From Schistocerca nitens (taxonomy: Eukaryota; Arthropoda; Insecta; Orthoptera; Acrididae), in contig NC_064622.1 in assembly GCF_023898315.1 (NCBI RefSeq), forward strand, positions 176,410,178 to 176,474,177: 64,000 nucleotides of DNA, given 5' to 3'. Every line of letters begins with the position of its first letter. Within the stretch, counting starts at the first letter, position 1. Below, one piece after another: positions 34,930 to 44,519 of the stretch. The position numbers were made by a program, and so were the translations under genes. The notes under the pieces were generated by a model, which had not been told where the DNA came from, made no database searches, and was given only the letters and a program-made list of their open reading frames with translations.

Positions 34930-35215
34930 CTGCCAAGGTTGTTTCGAGTACGCTGCAGAAGTTTTGCTCGGAAGACCTTACACATCCTCCATAGAGTCAA
35001 GCTCTCCCGAAGGGAGATCCATAATTTTTTAGGCTCGAGGAAAGACATTCAAGACCGTCGATTTGCCGCGGATGAAGAGATGCACGCCTGGACACAGTCG
35101 TGGTTCCGTAGGCAACCGCAATGAAGGCACTGACGAGATTGACTCACAGTCGCATGTACGTACTACCAGTTGTGGCGATTACATTTGAAATAGAAAACAG
35201 TTTACTTACCTTTTT
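34930..35215 (+). pseudogene. Mariner transposase C-terminal relic
   Basis: The open frame ending at 35124 includes IHNFLGSRKDIQDRRFAADE followed by W..SWFRRQP. This resembles the mariner segment after the third catalytic Asp (YHLFG.LK..L.GKRFA.DEEV, then W...Q.). About 40 codons downstream, GDYI near 35175 matches the mariner GDYVE end. The catalytic D(D/E)D motifs are not preserved upstream; a degraded version may begin near 34930. It abuts the right arm of the inverted repeat. No terminal repeats were identified. It is non-functional, and the assignment rests on a modest number of residues. Confidence 0.55.
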
Positions 35216-36333
35216 ACCATATGTCTCGTATTCATTTGATTGCCATTTATAGTAGAATTCGGATAAGTCTTTCTTGGGCTGAGCTATAGCTTCAAATAAA
35301 AATGGCTCTGAGCACTATGGGACTTAACATCTGTGGTCATCAGTCCCCTAGAACTTAGAACTACTTAAACCTAACTAACCTAAGGACATCACACACATCC
35401 ATGCCCGAGGCAGGATTCGAACCTGCGACCGTAGCAGTCGCGCGGTGCCGGACTGCGCGCCTAGAACCGCTAGACCAACGCGGCCGGCTGAGCTATAGCT
35501 ATTTGATCGATGCATCTTATAGACAACTGAAATTGTTTGTGAGAAGTTAATAATTTTGATTGCTGCAGGATTCGAAGTAATGTCGATATGTTCCTTTGGC
35601 GGGAAGTCCGGAAATTACGCCGTTCGAGAACGCTTCCAGGGCCGACTCGAAACAGAGCATGACAAAGAAAGAACTGGGGGAGGGGGGCGGGGAGAGACCG
35701 TGATGTATTGTAGCTCTGAATCAGTCCGTGTGCCGTATGCCAACAGCGTAACTGGCACTGCACTGTCCACTAAAGGAAAGCCGAAATCCTGTTTAGTGCA
35801 CAATGTGTCGCATATCACCATGTTACTGAGATATCCTTTTAAGAATCAGACTAATTCTGTAAGGAAAAATAACTCTTCTAAAGTTTTATACATGGCTGAA
35901 GCAGCAACCGTAGGATAAAATCGCCTTGAAAACATAATAAGCAGCAAAAAGTTTTTATAAAATGAAAACATATTAAATGGGTGTAAATAAACCTTCCATT
36001 TTTGGCAAGTAATGGCTGTTTAGTGTTTCTTCAAGAATAATAATTGTTCTCAGTCTCAAGTAGACTATAACATTTTTTTCACTGTTCAACCATATTCTAT
36101 GAACAGTACAGAATATTGTGAGTGCTGTACCTTATGAAGGAAACAGAGAAACTTTTGAGCTGTAGAGGCACCGTGGGAAGTGTCTTGCTTAAAAGCATTA
36201 CCTTCTCGTGAATATATAAGGAAATAATTCGGAAAATGTTGCTATAAATTCTTCTGATTTTTGTTTCCTTTCTACATGACCTCGTACGCACACTGACAAG
36301 TAAATATTTTTTTTTTTATAACGAAACATTACG
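35216..36333. other. Unannotated stretch around a SINE
   Basis: Apart from the SINE at 35292-35485, no gene or repeat is recognised. Frames at 35470-35918 have no identifiable domain. Confidence 0.45.
35292..35485 (-). mobile_element. tRNA-derived SINE, family 1 (full length)
   Basis: This is a reverse copy with a perfect 15-bp target duplication, GGCTGAGCTATAGCT, at 35277-35291 and 35486-35500. The head complement ends GACCAACGCGGCC. Confidence 0.95.
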
Positions 36334-36448
36334 TACAGTCGGACACTAAAGTCTACATACACCCTAAAAGTAACACTTGAAGTCAAAATCAATCAAGAAA
36401 ATATTACGTATTCACTCTCTGTGACATAAACAGACGTGTTAGGGACTG

Positions 36449-36654
36449 CCGTCCGGTGTGGCCGAGCGGTTCTAGGCGCTTCAGTCTGGAATCGCGCGAC
36501 CGCTACGGTCGCAGGTTCGAATCCTACCTCGGGCATGGATGTGTGTGATGTCCTTAGGTTAGTTAGGTTTAAGTAGTTCTAAGTTCTAGGGGACTGATGA
36601 CCTCCGATGTTAAGTACCATAGTGCTCAGAGCCATTTGAACCATTTTTTTTGTT
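36449..36654 (+). mobile_element. tRNA-derived SINE, family 1 (full length)
   Basis: The complete copy ends in T8 plus TGTT. Its 11-bp target duplication GTTAGGGACTG lies at 36438-36448 and 36655-36665. It interrupts the 3' part of the surrounding Tc1-like transposon. Confidence 0.95.
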
Positions 36655-36799
36655 GTTAGGGACTGAAAAAAAACCATATACACTGCATATTTAATAATAA
36701 TTCCATATACTCACGTCTTGACCATAAAAATGAAACAGCGGTCAGGTACAAAAGTAAACGTACACTGTCGTATTATTCACTTTCAGGCTCAATTTAATA

Positions 36800-37700
36800 T
36801 TTTGTATTGCCACCTTCTTCTTCGATCACAGCTTCCAAATTTCGAGGCATAGAGTCCACCAATTTTTTTTGTGTACGCAGATGTAAAGTTATCCCACTCT
36901 TTCACTAAGACTGCTTTAAAATCATCTTTGCTTTTGATGTTGTATTTTTTTTATCCCCAAAGATGTTCAGTTGGGTTAATGTCTGGTGACTTTGGAGGCA
37001 AATGCAACTGGTTTGGTAGGCATTCTTTTACGACAATGGCCGTATGCTTGGGGTGATTGTCTTGCTGAAACACCCAGTCTGTTCTTAGTCCCAGTTTCTC
37101 CGCAGATTGCTTCAGATTCACCTTTAATATGGTGAGATACTTCCATTTATCCATAATACCTTCAATAACGCCAGCTCCAGACTTGTAACCCCACACAAGA
37201 ATATTTCCGCCACCATACTTCACTGTGGGACAAGATTTCTCTTCTTCCAATTTTCATTCCGTTTTCGCCACACCTTTTGCTGTCCATCACACTGGAAGAT
37301 ATTAAACTTACTTTTATCCGTGAAAAGTACTGTGTTCCGAAATGTGGAATCTTTATTCCGGCGTAGAGTTACAAATTCTAGACGCTTCTGTTCATTTACC
37401 CTTGCTTTTCTACTTTCAAATCCATGATTGTGCAGCAGTCTTCGTACTGTTAAGGGATGAACATTATTTCCACTAGTATTTGCGACATCTAATGCCAACT
37501 CCATAGCTGTAATTCTTGGACCCGCAGTCACTTTTCTAATGATGTGCCGGCGCTCCCAGTTAGGTAATTTTGGTGATCGTCCACATCTAGCTTTGTTTTC
37601 TAAACTTCCTCGATGCTCGTAATTTTTTATTACTTTTTGGAAACTTGCACGGCTCCTTCTAATAATTTTCCCAATTTACGCAGTGAAAAGCCCTTTTTAC
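36800..37700 (-). pseudogene. Tc1-like transposase, main part
   Basis: On the minus strand, 37531-37220 encodes GPRITAMELALDV, SGNNVHPLTVRRLLHNHG (second helix-turn-helix), VLFTDKSKFNIF (first catalytic Asp with the following Glu replaced by Lys) and KVWRKRNENW. After a frame change near 37240, 37250-36951 gives ILVWGYKSGAG, VFQQDNHPKHTA (second catalytic Asp) and SPDINPTEHLWG, with the third-position Glu retained. Upstream, 37700-37540 supplies the first helix-turn-helix. The start of the protein lies 6.8 kb away at 44519-44464 because a later insertion split the gene. The segment between the last two acids is shorter than usual, which points to small deletions. It is inactive as it stands. 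Confidence 0.88.
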
Positions 37701-37884
37701 TGACAAGGGGAGGCCGCCAATTGTGAAATTCAGATTCGATTCATACTGCGCATAATAAAAGCTCATGGCCAGAGGTGTAATGTGGCAAAGCACCAAGATG
37801 CACTTCTCAGCCGTTGTCGAGAAAGTCGACTGTTATAAGAAACCGTTGCGGTGAAATACTCTCTAAGATTAATAGTTTTCTACA

Positions 37885-37950
37885 GCGTCGTGGCGCAGCG
37901 GTAAGCACTCGGGTTCATAATCCGAAGGTCGCCGGATCGAATCTCACGCC
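37885..37950 (+). pseudogene. tRNA-like sequence, CAT loop (left arm)
   Basis: GTGGCGCAGCGG resembles a D-arm/A-box, GGTTCATAATCCGAAGG an anticodon arm with CAT as in elongator tRNA-Met, and GGATCGAATCT a T-arm/B-box. Acceptor pairing is poor and a GCC end replaces a normal 3' end, so I treat it as tRNA-derived, not a gene. Confidence 0.7.
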
Positions 37951-37992
37951 ATTCAACTTTTTTTTATTATTTGTTTTTTTGTAATTCAAATG

Positions 37993-37995
<3 letters not shown>

Positions 37996-38067
<72 letters not shown>
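37996..38067. repeat. (AC)n(TA)n microsatellite
   Basis: About 20 AC units are followed by about 16 TA units at the inner end of the left arm. The right arm has a TA-only tract at 44108-44179. Confidence 0.97.
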
Positions 38068-38070
<3 letters not shown>

Positions 38071-38093
38071 TTGCAGAAATTATGCATATAATA

Positions 38094-38574
38094 TGTGGTG
38101 TCACAGTCAGACACCACACGTGCTAGGTGGTAGCTTAAATCGGCCGCGGTCCTGTAGTACATGTCGGACCCGCGTGTCGCCACTGTGTGATCGCAAACCT
38201 AGCGCCACCACAAGGCAGGTCTCGAGAGACTGACTCGAACTCAGCCCAGTTGTACGGACGACAGAGCTAGCGACTAGACGTACGAAGCCTTTCTCTCTCA
38301 TTAGCCGAGAGACAGAATAGCCTTCAGCTAAGTTAATGGCTACGAACTAGCAAGGCGCCATTAGCCTTACAGTGATTGTAATTAGAGTCTCACTTGTGTT
38401 CACCATAGAGATGTACAAGAAGAAATTAAAGATAAGTATATGAGAAGCTCCGTTCTTTTCTTCATAGCATTAATTACGTATCCTGTTCCAGTACTTCACG
38501 CCCGTCTGCATTAGTCTAGTGTGCGTTTAAGCCACCTCTATATACAAGGTGTTGGCCCAGCTGCCGACACATCA
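38094..38574 (+). repeat. 5' LTR
   Basis: The 481-bp repeat begins TGTGGTGTCACAGTCAGACA and ends GCCGACACATCA, with TG...CA termini. By eye it differs from the 3' LTR at four positions. It should hold the promoter and the polyadenylation signals; ATTAAA near 38424 is a weak candidate signal. Confidence 0.96.
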
Positions 38575-38576
38575 CA

Positions 38577-38594
38577 TGGCGACGAGTCTCCAAA
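38577..38594 (+). promoter_or_regulatory. Primer-binding site
   Basis: TGGCGACGAG starts two bases after the LTR. It is complementary to a tRNA 3' end CTCGTCGCCA, which I recall for insect tRNA-Ser. The tRNA identity is inference from memory. Confidence 0.75.
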
Positions 38595-38632
38595 GGATCT
38601 TGTGTTTTACTTTGCCCTAATTTCTTTGTGTC

Positions 38633-41365
38633 ATGGCTTCGCCACAATCTCCCGATGTACTGTCCGAATTTTATCGCTTGCAGAATCAGCAGACGCAGGC
38701 GTTATTGGATGCTCTTGGACAGCTCGTCCAGGGTCAACGTGCGCTGCACACCGATGCGGCCGCCGCCGCTTCATCGCTACCACAGCCACAACATGCTGTT
38801 GCACCTCAATTCAGACCCTTTGATGCCACCCACGAGTCATGGCAAGAGTGGTCCCGTCAGTTCGACTTCCACCTAGCAGCCTACAGAATTCAAGGTAATG
38901 AGCGGCAGCCGTTTTTGCTTTCTTGTGTCGGTGTGTCCACCTACCGAGTGATAGTGAAGTTGTTTCCCCGGCGCGACGTAGCAACTCTGTCCTACGAAGA
39001 ACTTTTGTCTGCTTTAGATGCCTATTTCAAGGAAACAGTCAATGTCGTTGCAAAAAGGTATACGTTCTTTCGTACAAAACGTACAGCCGGTCAGACTAAT
39101 AGGGAGTGGGTTGCAACATTGCAAGGACTTACTAGGGATTGTGACTTTCAGTGTGAATGTGGCCTCCCTTATTCAGATACTATGGTGCGTGATGCCATTG
39201 CACAGAACGTTTCTGATGTTCGCATACGGGAACAGATTTTGAAACTAGTTAATCCCTCCCTTCAACAAGTGATAGACATATTGGACAGGCAAGACACACT
39301 TGACTTTGCTCAGGCCTCGTTTGAAACTTCACCAGCAGTGTGTCACATTCACTCGCGCCCGTCAGCGCAGCGGCAGCCTAGCTCGCAAACACGTGTGCCG
39401 CGTAAGCAAGCTAATGCAGTGAAATCATGCCCGCGGTGTGCAACTAGACATTCGCGTGAAACTTGCCCGTCACGCCAAGCTATTTGCTTTTACTGTCATA
39501 AGAAAGGACATGTCCAAAGTGTTTGCCAGAAAAAGCTCAGATCAGACACTCACACCAATTCCAGGCCCTTTGCTTCGCGCCGGAATCGAACCAAGGAAAC
39601 TCAGGCTCGTGAACCTTCGCCCATGGATATTCATGTAGTTCATTCCACCCCGTCTGGTGACAGTGTTCATTCCACAAAAAGTGTGCGTCGACGTCGACGG
39701 AAGTCCCGTCACGTCGTACGTGATTCTGTTCCAGTGTCTGTTCCAGTTGCACAAAACAGTCGCTTTTGTCGTCAGCAGGACAATAAACTTTTTGTCGACT
39801 TAGACTTTGCAGGCAAAGTGATACCATTCCAGCTCGATACCGGAGCTGCAGTTTCATTGCTCAATCACGACACGTACAACCAACTGGGCAAACCTCCGTT
39901 GCGTGCCGCAAATGTTCGGCTCAATAGTTCCTCAGGCCAGAAAATACCAATGTTAGGACAGTGCAGCCTTCTTGCAACATACAAGGGACAAACAAAACTT
40001 GTGTCATTTTACGTTCTTCGTTCTTCTACTGCAGTGAACTTGTTTGGTTTAGATTTATTTCAGTTGTTTAATTTGTCTATAGTAAATCAGGTCTTCTCAG
40101 TGATTCAGACTGTGCCTTCCGCCAGTGTTTCTAGTCTATGTGAAGAATTTGCAGACGTTTTTGCACCGGGCCTTGGTTGCGCTAAGAACTATGCAGCACA
40201 TTTGGAACTGAAAGAGAACGCGCAACCGAAATTTTTCAGAGCGCGCAATGTTCCCCACGCATTGCGTAATGAGGTCGCAAGAACATTGCACGATTTAGAA
40301 TCTCAAGGTGTAATTGACCGCGTGCCGGCTTCTCTCTGGGCCTCACCCTTAGTAATTTTGCCAAAACCTTCCGGAAAATTGAGACTTTGTGTGGACTTCA
40401 AAGCAACTGTGAATCCACAACTAGTGACTGCTTCTTTTCCTTTGCCCCGCCCGGAAGATCTTTTTGACAAACTGTGCCCGGGAAAATATTTTTCAAAGTT
40501 GGACCTAGCAGATGCGTACTTGCAAATACCGGTGGACGAAGAATCCCAGCGCGTCTTGGTGGTAAACACGCATCTTGGCTTGTATCGCTTCAAAAGACTG
40601 CCTTTTGGGTGTGCGTCCGCACCTGCATTGTTTCAGCAATATTTACAAACTGTTTGTGCGTCGGTCCCTACTGCTGCGAACTATCTGGACGATATTGTGA
40701 TCTCCGGAAAGACAGAAGCCGAACATTTGCAAAATCTCCGAACATTATTTCAGGTCTTGCGACAAAATGGTCTTCGCTTGAGGAAGGACAAATGTGTGTT
40801 TTTTGCTCGGGATTTACCCTACCTGGGCCATGTAATAAATGCCCAGGGCATCCATCCGAGTCCGGAGCACCTCCGTGCCATACAGGATTTGCCGTCACCG
40901 CAGAACTTGAAACAACTACAGAGTGTGCTGGGTAAAATAAATTATTATCATAAATTTCTGCGCAATGCTTCTTCCATTTCAGCTCCGCTTCATCGCTTAC
41001 GCCGTAAAGGTGTTCCGTTCGTCTGGACGACGGAATGCGAACGCGCCTTTCGCCAGTTGAAATCGGCGTTGCTTTCACATACTTGCCTTACGCCATTCGA
41101 TCCCCGAAAACCCCTTTTGTTGATGGTAGATGCATCGGATTTCGGGATCGGTGCTGTGCTTGCGCACAAAGATGGCTCGCATGATCGCCCTATTGCCTTT
41201 GCGTCAAAATTGCTCTCATCTGCGCAAAGAAATTATTCCCAGATAGCGAAAGAAGCTTTAGCTCTCGTGTTTGGTGTTACTGAGTTTCACGATTTCTTGT
41301 ATGGTCGTCACTTTACCATCATCACGGACCACAAACCTTTGACATCGCTTTTTCATCCGAACTAG
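38633..41365 (+). CDS. Gag-protease-reverse transcriptase-RNase H frame of Gypsy element
   Basis: This 910-codon frame encodes the capsid and most replication enzymes of the retrotransposon as one Gag-Pol polyprotein, with no frameshift between gag and pol. A Gag region occupies residues 1 to about 320 and ends with a CCHC zinc knuckle (Cys285, Cys288, His293, Cys298), preceded by another Cys/His cluster. The aspartic protease has Asp402-Thr-Gly. Reverse transcriptase shows DLADAYLQIP, LPFGCASAPALFQ and the catalytic Tyr-Leu-Asp-Asp at residues 684-687. RNase H follows with Asp833 in MVDAS and later TDHKPL. ATG 38633 is 58 bp after the LTR and lies just before the Gag region. A TAG at codon 911 cuts the frame inside the RNase H/connection region. 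The same frame continues after it. Confidence 0.95.
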   Translation: MASPQSPDVLSEFYRLQNQQTQALLDALGQLVQGQRALHTDAAAAASSLPQPQHAVAPQFRPFDATHESWQEWSRQFDFHLAAYRIQGNERQPFLLSCVGVSTYRVIVKLFPRRDVATLSYEELLSALDAYFKETVNVVAKRYTFFRTKRTAGQTNREWVATLQGLTRDCDFQCECGLPYSDTMVRDAIAQNVSDVRIREQILKLVNPSLQQVIDILDRQDTLDFAQASFETSPAVCHIHSRPSAQRQPSSQTRVPRKQANAVKSCPRCATRHSRETCPSRQAICFYCHKKGHVQSVCQKKLRSDTHTNSRPFASRRNRTKETQAREPSPMDIHVVHSTPSGDSVHSTKSVRRRRRKSRHVVRDSVPVSVPVAQNSRFCRQQDNKLFVDLDFAGKVIPFQLDTGAAVSLLNHDTYNQLGKPPLRAANVRLNSSSGQKIPMLGQCSLLATYKGQTKLVSFYVLRSSTAVNLFGLDLFQLFNLSIVNQVFSVIQTVPSASVSSLCEEFADVFAPGLGCAKNYAAHLELKENAQPKFFRARNVPHALRNEVARTLHDLESQGVIDRVPASLWASPLVILPKPSGKLRLCVDFKATVNPQLVTASFPLPRPEDLFDKLCPGKYFSKLDLADAYLQIPVDEESQRVLVVNTHLGLYRFKRLPFGCASAPALFQQYLQTVCASVPTAANYLDDIVISGKTEAEHLQNLRTLFQVLRQNGLRLRKDKCVFFARDLPYLGHVINAQGIHPSPEHLRAIQDLPSPQNLKQLQSVLGKINYYHKFLRNASSISAPLHRLRRKGVPFVWTTECERAFRQLKSALLSHTCLTPFDPRKPLLLMVDASDFGIGAVLAHKDGSHDRPIAFASKLLSSAQRNYSQIAKEALALVFGVTEFHDFLYGRHFTIITDHKPLTSLFHPN

Positions 41366-43252
41366 CCGGTACCTCCGCGTACGGCGCAGAAATTCATTCG
41401 CTGGTCTCTTTTCCTCTTGCAGTACCGCTACGATATCTTGTATCGGTCCACTGCTAAGCACGGAAACGCTGATGCGTTGTCCCGTTTGCCTGTTGCTGAG
41501 GATAAAGCATTCGATTCTTCCGAACTTGCTTGCATGTTCATTGATGCGGACACCGATGACGTGGTCGAATCGTTTCCGATTGATTTTCGTCGTGTCGCTA
41601 CAGCCACGGCTGCTGACCCTGTCCTTGCTCCCGTTTTGCGTTTTGTTGCTACGCAATGGCCCTTGTCCAAGTCCCAGATCGAGGATCCGCTGGTTCGCCG
41701 ATTTTTTGCTCACAAGGAGAGACTTTTTGTACGACGTGGTGTTTTGTTGTTGCGTTCTGATAATGATCAGTCCCGCGTCGTGGTCCCACGTTCGTTACAG
41801 TCCTCTGTCTTACGGCTTCTTCACCACGGACATTGGGGTATAGTGCGTACGAAACACCTTGCTCGTCAGCACTGTACTTGGTTCGGAATCGATGCTGCGA
41901 TTACGAATATGTGCTCCTCTTGCGTGGCGTGTGCCGAACAACAATCCGCACCGCCGCGGAAATTCTTTGCATGGCCGAAAGCCACTTCCCCTTGGCAACG
42001 CTTGCACATCGATTTTGCTGGTCCATTCTGGAATGCTCGTTGGTTGGTTGTGGTCGATGCTTTCAGTAATTTTCCTTTTGTTGTCCGGATGTCTTCCACG
42101 ACGTCTTCTGCCACAATCCAAGCCTTGTCTGCTATCTTTTGCATTGAAGGTCTTCCGCAGACTATTGTTTCCGACAATGGCCCACAATTCATGTCCGCAG
42201 AATTTCAGTCCTTCTGCAAGGCCAATGGTATTCAACATCTGACGTCCGCGCCGTTTTCGCCTCAGTCAAACGGTGCCGCGGAACGATTGGTCCGGACTTT
42301 CAAGTCACAGATGTTGAAATTGAAAGAGTCGCATTCTCGGGAGGACGCATTATTGCTCTTTTTGTCCTCGTATCGCTCTCAGCCCCGCGATGGTCGCTCG
42401 CCGGCTGAGTTGCTCCATGGTCGTTCTCATCGAACCTTGATGTCTTTGCTGCATCCGCCGCATCAGGTTCCTGTGCAGCGGCAGACTCCTGCTTTTGCTC
42501 CTGGCGCCGTTGTCTTCTATCGCACCTATCGCGGTTCACGGCGTTGGCTCGCAGGGCGCATTCTTCGCAGCCTCGGCCGCGCGATGTATTTGGTTTTGGG
42601 GGCCTCTGGTGAGGTGCGTCGGCATCTCAATCAGCTGCGCCTCTGTCGTCGCCCGGGTTCTGCCGCTCCCCGTCTGCTTTCAGCGACGGAGCCGTCAGGT
42701 CAGCACCCTGGGGACCCATCTACTGGCTCGCCTCATCCCCAGGTGTTACCGACGCTGCCTTCCGTTTTGCCTCATGGCGTCGCGCCGCCGCCGCAGCCGC
42801 CGCAGTCGCCGCAGCCGCCTCCGGCGCCGCCCGCAGTGGACGCTTCGTTGCAGCCGCCACGCGCCTCCCTGGGTCACGAGCCGCCGATCGCTTCCCGTGA
42901 CCAGCTGTCCTCCGCCATGGAACTCTTGCCCGCTCCGGACCAGATGTCGTCATCGCGCGTCGGATTCTCCGACCACATGGAGGTCGATCCTTCGGCCCCT
43001 CCTGTCTCTTTACGGGCGCATACACCGCATGTTGACGTGCACCCTGGACTAGGTTTTCAGGCGTTTCCTAGCTCCCCTCGGACCGAATGGCCGGGTGCGG
43101 GTGGCACAGCCTCGCCTGTTGTTAGGCTCCCCACCTCATCGCATACGTCAACATGGGGTCCTCCCCACGGCGGGCGGAAGCCTTATCTCACGACCGTTCG
43201 CCGATTTGTGGGGGAGGAATGTGGTGTCACAGCCAGACACCACACGTGCTAG
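41366..43252 (+). pseudogene. Integrase part of Gypsy Pol, downstream of the in-frame stop
   Basis: This continues in the same frame as the upstream CDS for about 628 codons after the TAG. The connection region is followed by a zinc-binding domain ending in C-S-S-C (codons 1094-1097 counted from 38633). The integrase core has Asp at codon 1127 (HIDFAGPF), Asp at 1181 (VSDNGPQF) and Glu at 1217 (NGAAERLV), giving the DD35E spacing. The C-terminal 250 codons are proline-rich and low in complexity, without a chromodomain I can recognise. The frame ends 33 bp inside the 3' LTR. There is no other stop. Without suppression of the TAG the integrase would not be made from this copy. Confidence 0.93.
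43208..43219 (+). promoter_or_regulatory. Polypurine tract
   Basis: GTGGGGGAGGAA lies immediately before the 3' LTR, the expected plus-strand priming site. It overlaps the end of the coding frame. Confidence 0.85.
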
Positions 43253-43700
43253 GTGGTAGCTTAAATCGGCCGCGGTCCTGTAGTACATGTCGGACCCGCG
43301 TGTCGCCACTGTGTGATCGCAAACCTAGCGCCACCACAAGGCAGGTCTCGAGAGACTGACTCGAACTCAGCCCAGTTGTACGGACGACAGAGCTAGCGAC
43401 TAGACGTACGAAGCCTTTCTCTCTCATTAGCCGAGAGACAGAATAGCCTTCAGCTAAGTTAATGGCTACGAACTAGCAAGGCGCCATTAGCCTTACAGTG
43501 ATTGTAATTAGAGTCTCACTTGTGTTCACCATAGAGATGTACAAGAAGAAATTAAAGATAAGTATATGAGAAGCTCCGTTCTTTTCTTCATAGCATTAAT
43601 TACGTATCCTGTTCCAGTACTTCACGCCCGTCTGCGTTAGTCTAGCGTGCTTTTAAGCCACCTCTATATACAAGGTGTTGGCCCAGCTGCCGACACATCA
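43220..43700 (+). repeat. 3' LTR
   Basis: It is 481 bp and equal in length to the 5' LTR. The differences I see are C for T near position 14 and three changes close to the 3' end (GTCTGCGTTAGTCTAGCGTGC against GTCTGCATTAGTCTAGTGTGC, plus one more). Confidence 0.96.
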
Positions 43701-44105
43701 TAATAAGTTGTTGAAAGTCGTTTGTCGTGGAAAAATAAAGCTTGAATAAAACACAATATCACAAATAATATTCAAGTGGATTCAATTTATTGATAAGTTC
43801 GGTATACACTAGCACATAATTAAAAATTAGTGACCAGAAGTAGCTGGAGTATAGCACGAACCAGAGTGATAGTTATCATAGAAACATGGAAAGCAGAAAA
43901 CAGCACATCGAGCACATCTGATAAACAATGCGTTTTTACAAGAACAATTGTTTTTTAAATTATCTGTTGGGAAACACACCTGATTGACATCCTGAAAAAT
44001 TGTTCTATCGTTCGTCAGGTTTGATGCATACCACTCGTATCGTATCATATCGGCAAAAATCGGAGAAGACACTTGGTGGTGGACGATGGATCGGATTTAT
44101 TTCAA

Positions 44106-44107
<2 letters not shown>

Positions 44108-44179
<72 letters not shown>
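44108..44179. repeat. (TA)36 microsatellite
   Basis: An uninterrupted TA tract of about 72 bp lies at the inner end of the right arm. It accounts for the Ile-Tyr repeat in an otherwise meaningless open frame. Confidence 0.97.
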
Positions 44180-44182
<3 letters not shown>

Positions 44183-44217
44183 AATTACAAAAAAACAAAT
44201 AATAAAAAAGTTGCATT

Positions 44218-44283
44218 GCGCGAGATTCGATCAGGCGACCTTCGGATTACGAACCCGAGCGCTTACCGCTGCGCCACGACGCT
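44218..44283 (-). pseudogene. tRNA-like sequence, CGT loop (right arm)
   Basis: The reverse complement has GTGGCGCAGCGG, GGTTCGTAATCCGAAGG and TGATCGAATCTCGCG. It is the mirror of 37885-37950, but the anticodon position reads CGT instead of CAT. Confidence 0.7.
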
Positions 44284-44463
44284 GTAAAAAATTATTAAGC
44301 GTAGAGAGTATTTCACCGCAACGGTTTCTTTTAACTGTCGATTTTCTCGACAACGGCTGAGAAGTGCATCTTGGTGCTTTGCCACATTACACCTCTGGCC
44401 ATGAGCTTTTATTATGCACAGTATGAATCGAATCTGAATTTCACAATTCGCGGCCTCCCCTTG

Positions 44464-44519
44464 TGAGCTCAATAATATTTTTCCTCACTTCCTCTGGTAT
44501 TTCGGTTCTTTTTGAATCC
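44464..44519 (-). pseudogene. Tc1-like transposase N-terminus, displaced by insertion
   Basis: The minus strand starts ATG at 44519 and encodes MDSKRTEIPEEVRKNIIEL, the beginning of a Tc1 transposase helix-turn-helix domain. It stops at the inverted-repeat element boundary. With one copy of the TGA duplication removed, the frame continues without interruption at 37700 (SKKGFSLRKLGK). This shows that the insertion occurred in coding sequence and deleted nothing. Confidence 0.88.

Larger units (their letters stand above)
33225..34930 (-). repeat. Right arm of the large asymmetric inverted repeat
   Basis: Read on the minus strand this matches the left arm: CACTTCTGATAAAAACTTTG against TACTTCTGATTAAAACTTTT, GAATTACATTCTTTTGACAG against GAATTACATTATTTTAACAG, and AAAATGTATATTAACAG. 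It is interrupted by a SINE pair (33605-33956) and an inverted tRNA composite (34051-34557). The match resumes after each insertion. Confidence 0.72.
38094..43700 (+). mobile_element. Gypsy-type (Ty3-like) LTR retrotransposon
   Basis: It is a 5607-bp element with two 481-bp LTRs, a primer-binding site, a polypurine tract and a 5-bp target duplication TAATA at 38089-38093 and 43701-43705. The order protease, reverse transcriptase, RNase H, integrase identifies the Gypsy lineage. There is no envelope-like frame after pol, so it is a retrotransposon, not an errantivirus-like element. The single long frame has one TAG at 41363. Confidence 0.97.
37704..44463. mobile_element. Long-inverted-repeat element with tRNA-like cores, host of the Gypsy insertion
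   Basis: Left arm 37704-37990 and right arm 44180-44463 are reverse complements. The tips read CAAGGGGAGGCCGC, and inner landmarks are TCAGATTCGATTCATACTG, GCAAAGCACCAAGATGCACT and GTGGCGCAGCGGTAAGC. TGA is duplicated at 37701-37703 and 44464-44466, and removing the element restores the transposase frame. Both arms end in dinucleotide repeats. The original interior survives at 38068-38093 and about 43706-44107. No transposase of its own is recognised. Confidence 0.88.

Noticed and set aside
37885-37950. Possible functional tRNA-Met
   Set aside because: The acceptor stem pairing is poor, it sits in an inverted-repeat arm and its mirror copy has a different anticodon.
41258-43052. Several long frames on either strand inside the Gypsy element
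   Set aside because: They are shadows of the GC-biased pol frame; only the + frame from 38633 carries the expected motifs.
44000-44287. 95-codon frame with an Ile-Tyr repeat
   Set aside because: It is the translation of the (TA)36 microsatellite.
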